A stretch of 64,000 nt of DNA, taken from contig NZ_JAHKJW010000006.1 in assembly GCF_019710745.1 (NCBI RefSeq), positions 149,683-213,682 on the forward strand. Direction: 5' to 3'. Each line of letters begins with the position of its first letter. The first letter of the stretch is position 1. A model generated the notes under the pieces. That model ran no database searches, was not told the DNA's origin, and worked only from the letters and a program-made list of their open reading frames with translations. Source of the DNA: Streptomyces beigongshangae. GTDB taxonomy: Bacteria; Actinomycetota; Actinomycetes; Streptomycetales; Streptomycetaceae. Both the position numbers and the translations under genes were made by a program. Shown one piece after another: positions 27,976 through 36,717 of this stretch.

Positions 27976-29105
27976 GTCCGGTCCCGGTCCCGGTCCCGGT
28001 CCTGGCCCCGGTCCCGGTCCCGGTCCTGGCCCCGGTCCCGGTCCCGGTCCTGGCCCCGGTCCCGGTTCCCGTCCGGGGCCCGCATCCCGAGCTTGGCCAG
28101 CAGGCCGGTCAGCACGTCCGGCGAGACGGTCAGGCTGTCGATGCTGGGCAGGTTCTCCGCCAGCCGTGTCCCGGTCAGCGCGTGCAGGGTGGCCACGTCG
28201 ACCTCGACGTGCACCGCGAGCCAGGCGGCCTGGGCCTGGGCCCGTGCCTGGCCCACCTCGCGCGCGGCCTCCGCCTCGGCCCGCGCGAGCCGTACGGACC
28301 GCTCGGCCTCCGCCGCGGCCAGCTTCACCGAGCGGGCGGCCTCCGCGCCGGCGCGTACCGCGTCCGCCGCCGCGTGCTCCTCCGCCTCGCGGCGCGCGTT
28401 CGTACCGCGCTGCTCGACCAGCTGTTCCTCGCGCCGCGCGAGTTCGATCTGGCTCGCCAGCTCGTTCTCGGCGATCGTCCGCTCCCGCTCGACGGCCACG
28501 GCCCGCCGCTCGTACGTCGCCCGGTCCGCCTCCTGCTGGATCTGCTCGCGGGCCGGGGTGCGCAGGGCCCGCTCCACCTCGGGCTCCGGACGCAGCGCCA
28601 CCACGCGCACGGCGACCACCTCGATGCCGGTCGCGGGCAGTCGCGGCTCCGCGGCCAGCCCCGCCGCGACCCGCTCCCGTACCGCCGCCACGCCGTCGAC
28701 CAGCGCCGAGGCCAGTGTCGTACGGGCCAGCACGTCCAGGGCGTGCTGCTGGGCCGTCTCGGTCAGCAGCGTGCCCAGCTGCTCCAGCGGCGCGCCCCGC
28801 CACACCCCGGTGTCGGGGTCGACGGAGAAGTCCAGGCGGGCCGCGGCGAGCGCCGGGTCGCTGACCCGGTAGGTCACGGTGGCCTGCACCGCCACGTCCT
28901 GGAAGTCGGACGTACGGGCGTGGAACGTCATCGCCAGCTCACGGTCGTCCACCGGCACCTCGGACAGCGCGGCGCTCAGCGCGCGGTACCAGAAGCTGAG
29001 TCCGGGACCGTCGTGCAGCAGCTGCCCGTCGCGGTGGTGGCGGATGTGCGCCGTCGGAGCGCCGCGCAGGTGGCGCCAGCCCAGGCGCCGGGTGATGTCG
29101 GCCAT
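27972..29105 (-). CDS. SPFH/band 7 domain protein
   Basis: A 377-residue protein. Residues about 15-200 form an SPFH (stomatin/prohibitin/flotillin) domain: LSFWYRALSAALSEVPVDDR, VTYRVSDPALAAARLDF, ALDVLARTTLASALVDG, GIEVVAVRVVALRPEPEVER. Residues about 205-310 are a long Ala/Glu/Arg coiled coil, and the C-terminus ends in three GQDRDRDR repeats. No N-terminal membrane hairpin is visible, so it may join membranes through a partner or be cytosolic. Start ATG 29105 follows GAGGGGG. Its coupled downstream gene is the NAD kinase-like protein; a joint function is inferred, nature unknown. Confidence 0.85.
   Translation of the reverse strand: MADITRRLGWRHLRGAPTAHIRHHRDGQLLHDGPGLSFWYRALSAALSEVPVDDRELAMTFHARTSDFQDVAVQATVTYRVSDPALAAARLDFSVDPDTGVWRGAPLEQLGTLLTETAQQHALDVLARTTLASALVDGVAAVRERVAAGLAAEPRLPATGIEVVAVRVVALRPEPEVERALRTPAREQIQQEADRATYERRAVAVERERTIAENELASQIELARREEQLVEQRGTNARREAEEHAAADAVRAGAEAARSVKLAAAEAERSVRLARAEAEAAREVGQARAQAQAAWLAVHVEVDVATLHALTGTRLAENLPSIDSLTVSPDVLTGLLAKLGMRAPDGNRDRGQDRDRDRGQDRDRDRGQDRDRDRDRT
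27978..28068. repeat. 24-bp tandem repeat inside SPFH gene
   Basis: CCGGTCCTGGCCCCGGTC-type units recur at exact 24-bp spacing (CCTGGC at 28001, 28025 and 28049). On the minus strand they encode the repeated GQDRDRDR tail of the SPFH protein. Copy number could vary without changing the frame. Confidence 0.85.
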
Positions 29106-29236
29106 CGGACCCCCTCGTTTCTCGTCCGTTCGACGATATCCAGGTACTCCGATTATCGTCAAGAAGACGAGAACAGGAGGTCGAATAAAGTGTCCGCCCG
29201 CGGGTCAACCGGCCCCTTCGCGGTCAGGATGAAGTC

Positions 29237-30463
29237 ATGGCTTTCCACGTCGACTCCGAGGCCGGGCGGCTCCGCCGCGTCATCCTGCACCGGCCGGATC
29301 TGGAGCTCAAAAGGCTCACCCCCAGCAACAAGGACGCCCTGCTCTTCGACGACGTGCTCTGGGTGCGCCGGGCGCGCGCGGAGCACGACGGCTTCGCGGA
29401 CGTCCTGCGCGACCGCGGTGTCACCGTCCACCTCTTCGGTGACCTGCTGACCGAGACCCTGGCCGTCCCGCGGGCCAGGTCGCTCGTGCTCGACCGGGTC
29501 TTCGACGAGAAGGAGTACGGACCGCTCGCCACCGACCACCTGCGCGCGGCCTTCGAGGACCTGCCCGCGGGCGAACTCGCCGAGGCGCTGATCGGCGGGA
29601 TGACCAAACGGGAGTTCCTGGAGGCGCACCCCGAACCGACGTCCGTGCGCTTCCACGTCATGGACCTGGACGACTTCCTGCTCGGGCCGCTGCCCAACCA
29701 CCTCTTCACCCGCGACACCTCCGCCTGGATCTACGACGGCGTCTCCATCAACGCCATGCGCTGGCCCGCCCGCAGACGCGAGACCGTGCACTTCGAGGCG
29801 ATCTACCGGCACCATCCCCTGTTCCGGGAGGAAACGTTCAACCTGTGGTCCGAGGGGCAGGCCGACTACCCGTCCACCATCGAGGGCGGCGACGTGCTCG
29901 TCATCGGCAACGGCGCCGTGCTCATCGGCATGAGCGAACGGACGACCCCGCAGGCCGTGGAGATGCTCGCGCACAAGCTCTTCGCCGCCGGGTCGGCGCA
30001 GACGATCGTGGCGCTCGACATGCCCAAGAGGCGGGCTTTCATGCACCTCGACACGGTGATGACGATGGTCGACGGCGACACCTTCACCCAGTACGGGGGC
30101 CTCGGCATGCTCCGCTCGTACACCATCGAACCGGGCGTCGGGGACAAGGAGCTGAAGGTCACCGACCACCCGCCGGAGCACATGCACCGGGCGATCGCCG
30201 CCGCGCTCGGACTGGACCGGATCCGGGTGCTCACCGCCACCCAGGACGTCCACGCCGCCGAGCGCGAGCAGTGGGACGACGGCTGCAACGTCCTCGCGGT
30301 CGAGCCGGGCGTCGTCGTCGCGTACGAGCGGAACCAGACCACCAACACGCACCTGCGCAAGCAGGGTATCGAGGTCGTCGAGATCCCGGGCAGCGAGCTG
30401 GGGCGGGGGAGGGGCGGCCCGCGCTGCATGAGCTGCCCGGTCCAGCGGGACCCCGTGACCTGA
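29237..30463 (+). CDS. arcA: Arginine deiminase
   Basis: A 408-residue guanidine-modifying enzyme that converts arginine to citrulline and ammonia. Signature pieces are [10 protein letters not shown], the catalytic His region [11 protein letters not shown], and the nucleophilic Cys near the C-terminus in [11 protein letters not shown]. Start ATG 29237 follows CAGGATGAAG. The ornithine carbamoyltransferase gene follows after 159 nt, giving the first two steps of the arginine deiminase pathway; no carbamate kinase or arginine/ornithine antiporter is in the window. Confidence 0.95.
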   Translation: MAFHVDSEAGRLRRVILHRPDLELKRLTPSNKDALLFDDVLWVRRARAEHDGFADVLRDRGVTVHLFGDLLTETLAVPRARSLVLDRVFDEKEYGPLATDHLRAAFEDLPAGELAEALIGGMTKREFLEAHPEPTSVRFHVMDLDDFLLGPLPNHLFTRDTSAWIYDGVSINAMRWPARRRETVHFEAIYRHHPLFREETFNLWSEGQADYPSTIEGGDVLVIGNGAVLIGMSERTTPQAVEMLAHKLFAAGSAQTIVALDMPKRRAFMHLDTVMTMVDGDTFTQYGGLGMLRSYTIEPGVGDKELKVTDHPPEHMHRAIAAALGLDRIRVLTATQDVHAAEREQWDDGCNVLAVEPGVVVAYERNQTTNTHLRKQGIEVVEIPGSELGRGRGGPRCMSCPVQRDPVT

Positions 30464-30530
30464 CCTGACCTGACCTGACCTGACCTGACCTGACCTGACC
30501 TGGCCTGACCCGGCCCGACCTGACTCGACC
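30456..30530 (+). repeat. (TGACC)n pentanucleotide repeat
   Basis: Nine perfect TGACC units run from 30456 to 30500, followed by about six degenerate ones to 30530. The first units include the arcA stop codon. A related TGACC-rich repeat occurs at 34112-34149. The tract can slip, but because the stop is the first codon within it the protein would not change. Confidence 0.9.
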
Positions 30531-30555
30531 GGCGTGGTTCCGGGTGGGCCGGACT

Positions 30556-30588
30556 GTATAGAAATGTGGAACGTCGTATAGAATTCCA
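30556..30588 (+). promoter_or_regulatory. Direct-repeat promoter/operator of ornithine carbamoyltransferase gene
   Basis: GTATAGAA occurs at 30556-30563 and again at 30576-30583, a 20-bp spacing (two helical turns), in an A+T-rich patch 35-65 nt before the start codon. TGGAA (30567-30571) and TTCCA (30584-30588) also form a spaced inverted repeat. TATAGA could be a -10 element. An arginine- or PaaX-type regulator site is possible; it does not match the ARG-box well. Confidence 0.45.
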
Positions 30589-30622
30589 AGAGTCCTTGTT
30601 TACGTGACCCTGGAGCGCCCCC

Positions 30623-31630
30623 ATGGCGACACCCCCGTACGCCCTCGCAGGCCGCCACTTCCTGAAGGAACTGGACTTCACGCGGGAGGAGATCCACGGC
30701 CTGCTCGGGCTCGCCGCCGAGCTGAAGGCGGCGAAGAGGGCCGGGACGGAGACCCGGTACCTGCGGGGCAGGAACATCGCGCTGGTCTTCGAGAAGACGT
30801 CGACGCGCACGCGCTGCGCCTTCGAGGTGGCGGCGGCGGACCAGGGCGCGTCGACCACGTACCTCGATCCGTCCGGCTCGCAGATGGGCCACAAGGAGTC
30901 CGTGAAGGACACCGCGCGGGTGCTCGGCCGGATGTACCACGCCATCCAGTACCGGGGGGACAGCCAGGAGAACGTCGAGGTGCTGGCGGCCCACGCGGGC
31001 GTGCCCGTCTACAACGGCCTGACCGACGCCTGGCACCCGACGCAGATGCTGGCCGACGTGCTCACGATGACCGAGCACTGCACCAAGCCGCTGGACGGGA
31101 TCGCCTTCGCCTACCTGGGCGACGCGCGCTTCAACATGGGCAACTCGTACCTCGTCACCGGCGCGCTGCTCGGCATGGACGTACGGATCGTCGCGCCCCG
31201 GGCCTACTGGCCCGCCGAGGAGGTCGTGGCCCGGGCGCGCGAACTGGCCGGGCGCAGCGGGGCGCGGATCACGCTCACCGAGGACGTCGCCGAGGGTGTC
31301 CTGGGGGCCGACTTCGTCGCCACGGACGTGTGGGTGTCGATGGGGGAGCCCAAGGAGGTCTGGGACGAGCGCATCGCCGCCCTCGGCCCGTACGCGGTGA
31401 CGATGGACGTCCTGCGGGCCACCGGCAACGCCGACGTCAAGTTCCTGCACTGCCTGCCCGCCTTCCACGACCTGGGCACCAAGGTCGGCCGCGAGATGCA
31501 CGAGCGGCACGGCCTGGACTCGCTGGAGGTCACCGACGAGGTCTTCGAGTCGGACCGGTCGGTCGTCTTCGACGAGGCGGAGAACCGGCTGCACACGATC
31601 AAGGCGGTACTGGTGGCGACCCTGGCCTGA
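30623..31630 (+). CDS. argF: Ornithine carbamoyltransferase
   Basis: A 335-residue enzyme with the carbamoyl-phosphate site [15 protein letters not shown], the [12 protein letters not shown] motif, the ornithine loop in [11 protein letters not shown] and the ending [15 protein letters not shown]. Start ATG 30623 follows GGAG. Placement after arginine deiminase suggests the catabolic role (citrulline to ornithine and carbamoyl phosphate, ArcB), although the fold does not distinguish this from biosynthetic ArgF. It has its own A+T-rich upstream region. Confidence 0.93.
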   Translation: MATPPYALAGRHFLKELDFTREEIHGLLGLAAELKAAKRAGTETRYLRGRNIALVFEKTSTRTRCAFEVAAADQGASTTYLDPSGSQMGHKESVKDTARVLGRMYHAIQYRGDSQENVEVLAAHAGVPVYNGLTDAWHPTQMLADVLTMTEHCTKPLDGIAFAYLGDARFNMGNSYLVTGALLGMDVRIVAPRAYWPAEEVVARARELAGRSGARITLTEDVAEGVLGADFVATDVWVSMGEPKEVWDERIAALGPYAVTMDVLRATGNADVKFLHCLPAFHDLGTKVGREMHERHGLDSLEVTDEVFESDRSVVFDEAENRLHTIKAVLVATLA

Positions 31631-31668
31631 ACGCCGTCACGCCCTTGTCACGCCCCCCGTGGCCGCCG

Positions 31669-32121
31669 CTAGGAGGGCCTGCGCGGGCGCGGTACCACCG
31701 GGACCCGGAACCAGACCGCCTTGCCGGACTCCGTGGGGCGGTGGCCGCACGAGGAGCTGAGGGTACGGATCAGCAGCAGGCCGCGGCCGTGCTCCTGCCA
31801 GGGGTCGGGCTCGTACGAGGGGCCGGGGACCGTGAGGTCGCCAGGCGGGGCCGGGTCGGGGTCGTGGACCTCGACCCGGCAGTCGGTGGGCAGCAGTTCC
31901 ACGACCAGCTCTATGGGCGCGTCGCCCGTGGTGTGCTCCACGGCGTTGGCCACCAGCTCGGCGGTGAGCAGCTCCGCGGTGTCGCTGTCCGCGGGGTGCT
32001 CGATCTCGGCGAGCGCGGTACGCACCAGGGCACGGGCGACCGGCACGGCCGCGGCGGTGTGCGGCAGGGCGATGCGCCAGGAGGCCGGGGCGTGGGATTC
32101 GTGCAAGGCGGATCCGTTCAT
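31669..32121 (-). CDS. Anti-sigma-type ATP-binding protein (HATPase_c)
   Basis: A 150-residue single-domain GHKL ATPase of the large Streptomyces RsbW/SpoIIAB-like group. The N box is ELLTAELVANAVEHTT, the G1 region VEVHDPDPAPPG and the G2 region HGRGLLLIRTLSSSCG. Such proteins act as serine kinases or anti-sigma factors and often pair with DUF397/XRE proteins. Start ATG 32121 lies directly after a 16-bp palindrome that contains its probable ribosome binding site. Confidence 0.87.
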   Translation of the reverse strand: MNGSALHESHAPASWRIALPHTAAAVPVARALVRTALAEIEHPADSDTAELLTAELVANAVEHTTGDAPIELVVELLPTDCRVEVHDPDPAPPGDLTVPGPSYEPDPWQEHGRGLLLIRTLSSSCGHRPTESGKAVWFRVPVVPRPRRPS

Positions 32122-32123
32122 GG

Positions 32124-32139
32124 AGCAGGATGTCCTGCT
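32124..32139 (-). promoter_or_regulatory. 16-bp palindrome covering a ribosome binding site
   Basis: AGCAGGATGTCCTGCT has perfect 7-bp arms with a 2-nt centre and ends three bases before the ATG at 32121. On the minus strand it includes the only AGGA-type site for that gene, so it can act as an operator at DNA level or hide the site in RNA. Confidence 0.55.
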
Positions 32140-32288
32140 TTCAACTTTAGGAATGGTACGTCGCACTCCGACAGAGGCCCTCGGCGGGCTCTTTCCGGGA
32201 CGTTCGGCCTGGCGTGGGGCCGACCGTCCGGATATACGGGCGACGCGCCCCGCAACGTGAGCGTTCCCCCGGCGACCCGGGATGCGGC

Positions 32289-33140
32289 TCAGCCCGCCCG
32301 TTCCCACCTGCGGGGTCCCGCCGGTACGCCCGCGAAGGCCGCTCCGGCGTCCCGCAGCCGCTCGCGCAGGGCCCGGAAGACGGCTGCCGAACGGGCGCCC
32401 GGCCACCCCTGGGGCAGCAGCGCGGGAGGCAGCCCCGGATCGGCGTACGGGAGATGGCGCCAGGAGTCCAGGGCGAGGAGATAGTCGCGGTACGCCTCCT
32501 CGGCGGGGGTGTCGTCCCGCGCCTCCCAGTCGTGCAGCACGCGCGCGTGGCGGTCCAGGAACGCGTCGTGCTGCTTGGCGACGGCGGCCAGGTCCCACCA
32601 GCGCGCGACCGCCTCCGCCGTCGCCGCGTACCCGAGGTGCTCGGCGCGGAACAGGTCCACGTACGTGTCCAGCCGCAGCCGTTCCAGCGTGTGCCGTGTC
32701 TCCTCGTAGAGACGGGCCGGGGCGATCCACACGCCGGGGGCGGCCGTTCCGAAGCCGAGACCGGCCAGGCGCGAGCGGAGCACGTGGCGTCTCTGCCGCT
32801 CGGACTCAGGGACGGAGAACACGGCGAGCACCCAGGTGTCGTCCCCGGGCGGTGCGGCGGCGTAGATCCGGCGGTCGCCGTCGTCGAGGAGCCGGCGGGC
32901 GTCCGGCGACAGCACGTATCCGGCGGCGCCCGCGTCGGTCCGGGCCGGCAGGAGCAGCCCGCGGCGCTTGAGCCGGGACACCGACGACCGTACGGAGGGC
33001 GCGTCCACGCCTGCCGCGGCCAGGAGCCGGATCAACTCGGCCACGGGTACGGGGCCGGGGGCGAAGCGGCCGTACGCGCCGTAGAAGGTGACGATGAGGG
33101 ACCGGGGACGGGGGGCGTGCTGCTCGGACACGTCGATCAC
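32289..33140 (-). CDS. PaaX-family transcriptional regulator
   Basis: A 283-residue protein with the PaaX arrangement: an N-terminal winged helix (RSLIVTFYGAYGRFAPGPVP, PSVRSSVSRLKRRGLLLPAR), a middle domain (DTWVLAVFSVPESERQRRHV, VWIAPARLYEETRHTLERL) and a C-terminal domain ending in YRDYLLALDSWRHLPYADPGLPP-like sequence. PaaX represses phenylacetate catabolism genes in E. coli; no such genes are in the window, so the target is unknown. Start is GTG 33140, with a second GTG at 33131 possible. Confidence 0.87.
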   Translation of the reverse strand: MIDVSEQHAPRPRSLIVTFYGAYGRFAPGPVPVAELIRLLAAAGVDAPSVRSSVSRLKRRGLLLPARTDAGAAGYVLSPDARRLLDDGDRRIYAAAPPGDDTWVLAVFSVPESERQRRHVLRSRLAGLGFGTAAPGVWIAPARLYEETRHTLERLRLDTYVDLFRAEHLGYAATAEAVARWWDLAAVAKQHDAFLDRHARVLHDWEARDDTPAEEAYRDYLLALDSWRHLPYADPGLPPALLPQGWPGARSAAVFRALRERLRDAGAAFAGVPAGPRRWERAG

Positions 33141-33209
33141 TCTAGATCGTCACCGTCGGGCGGTCGGGCGGTCGGTCAGCTGGTCGGGCGTGGTCGAGCG
33201 GTGGGACGG

Positions 33210-33431
33210 TCAGGCGGCGACGGCCAGGTGCCCGACCGGCACCCGGTGCGGACCGACGACCCGCCCGTCGGGCAGCAGCGCCCCGGTGTCGTCGAAGACG
33301 ATCGCGCCGTCGCACAGCAGGTACCAGCCCTGCTCGGGGTGCGCGGAGACGATGTGCGCGTCGGTGCGGTCGGTGCGGGCAGAACGGTCGGTGCGGCCGG
33401 CGGACGGGCACGAAGGCTGGTGAGAACACAT
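33210..33431 (-). CDS. DUF5999 small protein
   Basis: A 73-residue Streptomyces protein: MCSHQPSCPSA at the start, then AHPEQGWYLLCDGAIVFDDT and GALLPDGRVVGPH. The three cysteines near the N-terminus and in LLCDG could bind a metal. Start ATG 33431 follows GGAGG at 6 nt on the minus strand; a longer upstream frame lacks such a site. Function unknown. Confidence 0.82.
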   Translation of the reverse strand: MCSHQPSCPSAGRTDRSARTDRTDAHIVSAHPEQGWYLLCDGAIVFDDTGALLPDGRVVGPHRVPVGHLAVAA

Positions 33432-33535
33432 GAGGGGCCTCCACCTGCGAGGAGTCGAGCGGCGTTTTCGTCGCCCGTACGGATAGACCATGCGCCCGCC
33501 GCGAACTCATCGGAACAGCCGGCCGGCAAGCGTGA

Positions 33536-34160
<625 letters not shown>

Positions 34161-34240
34161 CCGGGTGGGCGGCACCGCGCACGCGCCATGCCCCGGTCCG
34201 CCCTCCCTGCCCCGCGGAGCGGGTCGCACCGCGCGTCCGC

Positions 34241-35158
34241 TCACGTGGACCGGCAGGAGGCCTCGTCGAGGTCGTCCGGGTTCGGCTTGTAGTGGGTTTC
34301 GAAGAACGGGTCGCTCTTCACCAGTTCCTCGAAGTGGGCCTGGAAGAACGCGCGCCACTTGTCCCTGAGGAATCCGCGCAGCGCTTCGACCACCCGGTGG
34401 CACCTCTCCGGCTGGTGCAGCGGGAGGCCGACTCCGTACAGCTGCTCCGAACCCACCTCGATGTCGTCCACGACCCGGACCTTGCCCGGGAGGCGCTGGA
34501 CGAACCCGTACAGGATCACCTTGTCCGTCCAGACGGCGTCCACATTGCCGTCCAGCAGCTTGTCCACGCATTTCCGGTAGTCCTGGGCGGTGACGAACCG
34601 GGCGTTCTCGTCGAGGGGGTTCTTCGCGCCCGGGGTGGAGGTCGAGCCCGACGCGGTGCAGATCTGTTTGTCCGCGGTGTCCTTGCGCTCCTTGATGCTG
34701 TGGTCGTCCTGCCGTACGAGCAGGCCCTGCGGGGTCACGAAGTACGGGCCCGCGAAATCGACCTTCTTCCTCCTCTCGTCGGTGATCGAGTAGGTGGCGA
34801 TCACCAACGCGTCGGTTCTCTCCTGGAGATAGGACTCGCGGTCCTTGGAGGGAATGTCGTGGGGCAGCAGGGTGATGCCGAGCTCGCCCTCCAGGTACTG
34901 CGCGAGATCGTTCTCGAACCCCTGCCCCCGGTGGTTCCGCACGTCGTATTCGTTGAATCCCGGTTGTTCGAACTTGGCTCCGTAGGACATGCCCTTCGGG
35001 AAGCCGCCGGCCGCGCGTGCGGGTTCCGGTGACTCCGAGGCTTTTCCGGAGCTTCCTTTCCCGGGATCTTTCTCTCCGGCGGAATCACAGGCCGGCGCAA
35101 GCGCGAGCAGCAGCAGTGAACACGTCACCGTACTGACAAGACGGGGAACTGATCTCAC
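34241..35158 (-). CDS. Family 3 solute-binding lipoprotein
   Basis: A 305-residue extracytoplasmic binding protein like GluB/glutamine-binding proteins. A signal peptide ends in LALAPAC (Cys24, an atypical lipobox with Pro at -2), then a Ser/Lys/Glu linker. The SBP_bac_3 domain shows GFENDLAQYLEGELGITLLP, DALVIATYSITDERRKKVDFAGPYF, TPQGLLVR, VDKLLDGNVDAVWTDKVILYG and GVGLPLHQP. It should bind a polar amino acid. Start GTG 35158 lies 7 nt after AGGAGG (35171-35166). No permease or ATPase gene is near, which is odd; its upstream partner is a membrane protein 17 nt away. Confidence 0.87.
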   Translation of the reverse strand: MRSVPRLVSTVTCSLLLLALAPACDSAGEKDPGKGSSGKASESPEPARAAGGFPKGMSYGAKFEQPGFNEYDVRNHRGQGFENDLAQYLEGELGITLLPHDIPSKDRESYLQERTDALVIATYSITDERRKKVDFAGPYFVTPQGLLVRQDDHSIKERKDTADKQICTASGSTSTPGAKNPLDENARFVTAQDYRKCVDKLLDGNVDAVWTDKVILYGFVQRLPGKVRVVDDIEVGSEQLYGVGLPLHQPERCHRVVEALRGFLRDKWRAFFQAHFEELVKSDPFFETHYKPNPDDLDEASCRST

Positions 35159-35175
35159 CTGGAGACCTCCTCGGT

Positions 35176-35871
35176 TCACTCGTTCGTGAGGATCGCTTCA
35201 TCGGGTTCGAGGGAGATCCGGCAGGCCGGACCCGTCCGCAGTTCCACCCGCAGTGCGACGGAGTCGCCGCCCGTCCTCAGGGGGATCCTGGCCGTGAGCG
35301 TCTGCCGGTCGAACGCGACGTCCTGCTCGCCGTTCCGGGCCCCGCCGCTGATGCCCACCTCGCTGCGGAAGACACAGGGGGAGCCGCCGGACGGGAGGTC
35401 CCGGCCCCTGAGGGTCAGCCGGAGGTACGCGCGGTCTCCCGGTGTGGGGACGGTGAAGGTGGCGACGTCGCCGTCCGCCATGTCCTCGGCGTCCTTGGTC
35501 CTGACGGTGACACCGAGGTCGCTGTTCTCGTCGTGGAAACGGACGCCGCCGAGGACGAGGCCCACCACGACCACGACGGTGGGCACGGCCCGGAGCAGGA
35601 TCCGGTGCAGCTCGGGGGTGAAGCCGACCGCGACGAGACCCGCCGCCACCCCGGCCAGGAGCACCGCGATCAGGCTCCGGTACTCCCCGGTTCCCCAGGA
35701 GTACCAGATGAACGCCTCAAGGCCGAGAGCGATCACCGACAGCAGATGGGCGACGGCGGAGAGGACCGTGACGGGCTGGGCGGCAGCCGCAGCCGCACCC
35801 GGAGCCGAAGGTGAAGGCGAAGTGGGAGGGGAAGGCGGCGTGGCAGGTGGGGTGGCGTCAGCGGCGGGCAT
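35176..35871 (-). CDS. Membrane protein with extracytoplasmic beta domain
   Basis: About 231 residues. A Pro/Ala-rich start is followed by three hydrophobic segments (VTVLSAVAHLLSVIALGLEA, LIAVLLAGVAAGLVAVGF, VPTVVVVVGLVLGGV) and then about 110 residues of soluble beta-rich sequence with two Cys (GGSPCVFRSEV, GPACRISLEPDE). No family is recognised. It precedes the binding lipoprotein by 17 nt in the same direction, so the two form an operon. The start is unsure: ATG 35871 or ATG 35934, both with weak ribosome sites. Confidence 0.6.
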   Translation of the reverse strand: MPAADATPPATPPSPPTSPSPSAPGAAAAAAQPVTVLSAVAHLLSVIALGLEAFIWYSWGTGEYRSLIAVLLAGVAAGLVAVGFTPELHRILLRAVPTVVVVVGLVLGGVRFHDENSDLGVTVRTKDAEDMADGDVATFTVPTPGDRAYLRLTLRGRDLPSGGSPCVFRSEVGISGGARNGEQDVAFDRQTLTARIPLRTGGDSVALRVELRTGPACRISLEPDEAILTNE

Positions 35872-36122
35872 CGCGCGGTGGCCCCGTTGTGATCGGCATG
35901 ACGGCCCCTCCCCGGCTGGTGGAGGTCCGATCATTCCAAGGGGCGGCCGGTGGCCAGGACGGAAAACAAGAGCCGGTCACCGTCCCGGGACGATGGTGAT
36001 CGAACGGTGACCAGGGGTGCGAAAAGAGCCGTACGCCTGCGCGAGACACCCTGCCGCCGTCGAACGCGTCCGGCCGCGTCCGGCCGGCCTCCGGGCGTGC
36101 TCCACCGGCCCCGGCGACGCCT

Positions 36123-36285
36123 TCAGCGCTTGAGCATGAAGGTGAAGTCGCCGGAGAGCCCGCCCCCCAGCCCGACCGACGGGACGAGTTTCCCGTCCGT
36201 GATCAGTCTCTCGACCTCGGCCCGTGAGAGACCGCAGCCCTCAGCGACCAGCCGTACCGGCCGGACGGGGATCCGCGCCGCGGCT
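36123..36285 (-). pseudogene. C-terminal scrap of an unidentified protein
   Basis: The frame ending at 36123 reads LVAEGCGLSRAEVERLITDG then KLVPSVGLGGGLSGDFTFML, with Streptomyces-like codon use, but has no start and runs straight into the thioesterase remnant on the other strand. It appears to be the end of a lost gene. I do not recognise the family. Confidence 0.35.
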
Positions 36286-36582
36286 GGAGGAGGCGGTCGC
36301 GTGGGTGATCGGCGATGTCAGCCTGCCCGAGGAGACGATCGCCCGGATGACCGCCGCCGTCCGGCACGGCAGCCGGCTCCGCGACCGCTTCACCCCCGGC
36401 CGGTTCGGCGGCGATCTGCTGCTGTACACGGCGGGACCGGACGCACTGGCCGACGAGTGGCGTCCGCACATCGGCGGCCGCGTCACGACCCATGAGATCA
36501 CCACCACCCAGCTGCGGATGATGCGCCCGAGGCACTGACCCGGATCGGCCCCGTCCTGGCGGCCGCACTCGCCGACGGGAAC
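36283..36582 (+). pseudogene. NRPS thioesterase-end remnant with frameshift
   Basis: The frame reads LEEAVAWVIGDVSLPEETIA, FTPGRFGGDLLLYTAGPDAL, EWRPHIGGRVTTHEI, LRMMRP, matching the end of type I thioesterase domains that close nonribosomal peptide synthetase modules (GDLLxFTA, EDWRPYVxGRIxVH, MMRPE). After MMRP at about 36528 the frame is lost: deleting one G has changed CCGGAG to CCGAG, and the +1 frame continues EALTRIGPVLAAALADG as expected. The catalytic part upstream is missing. This is a leftover of a deleted NRPS gene. Confidence 0.65.
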
Positions 36583-36679
36583 CGGCAGGTGCCATGCCGG
36601 GCCCGGTGCGGGGGAGGGAGGATTCCCGGCACGACGACGCGCCGCCTCCCCCTCCACCGCTCCCCCGACGCCGCCCGAC

Positions 36680-36703
36680 GGCCGGGCTCCGAGGAGCCCG
36701 GCC
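36680..36703. terminator. Terminator of the caspase-helicase operon
   Basis: GGCCGGGCTCC (36680-36690) and GGAGCCCGGCC (36693-36703) form a perfect 11-bp stem, 15 nt past the stop codon of the minus-strand operon. Confidence 0.8.
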
Positions 36704-36717
36704 CTCCTGTGCGCGGC

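Noticed and set aside
29159..31594. An 811-residue minus-strand frame across arcA and argF
   Set aside because: It spans two unmistakable plus-strand enzymes and an intergenic repeat, so it is not a gene.
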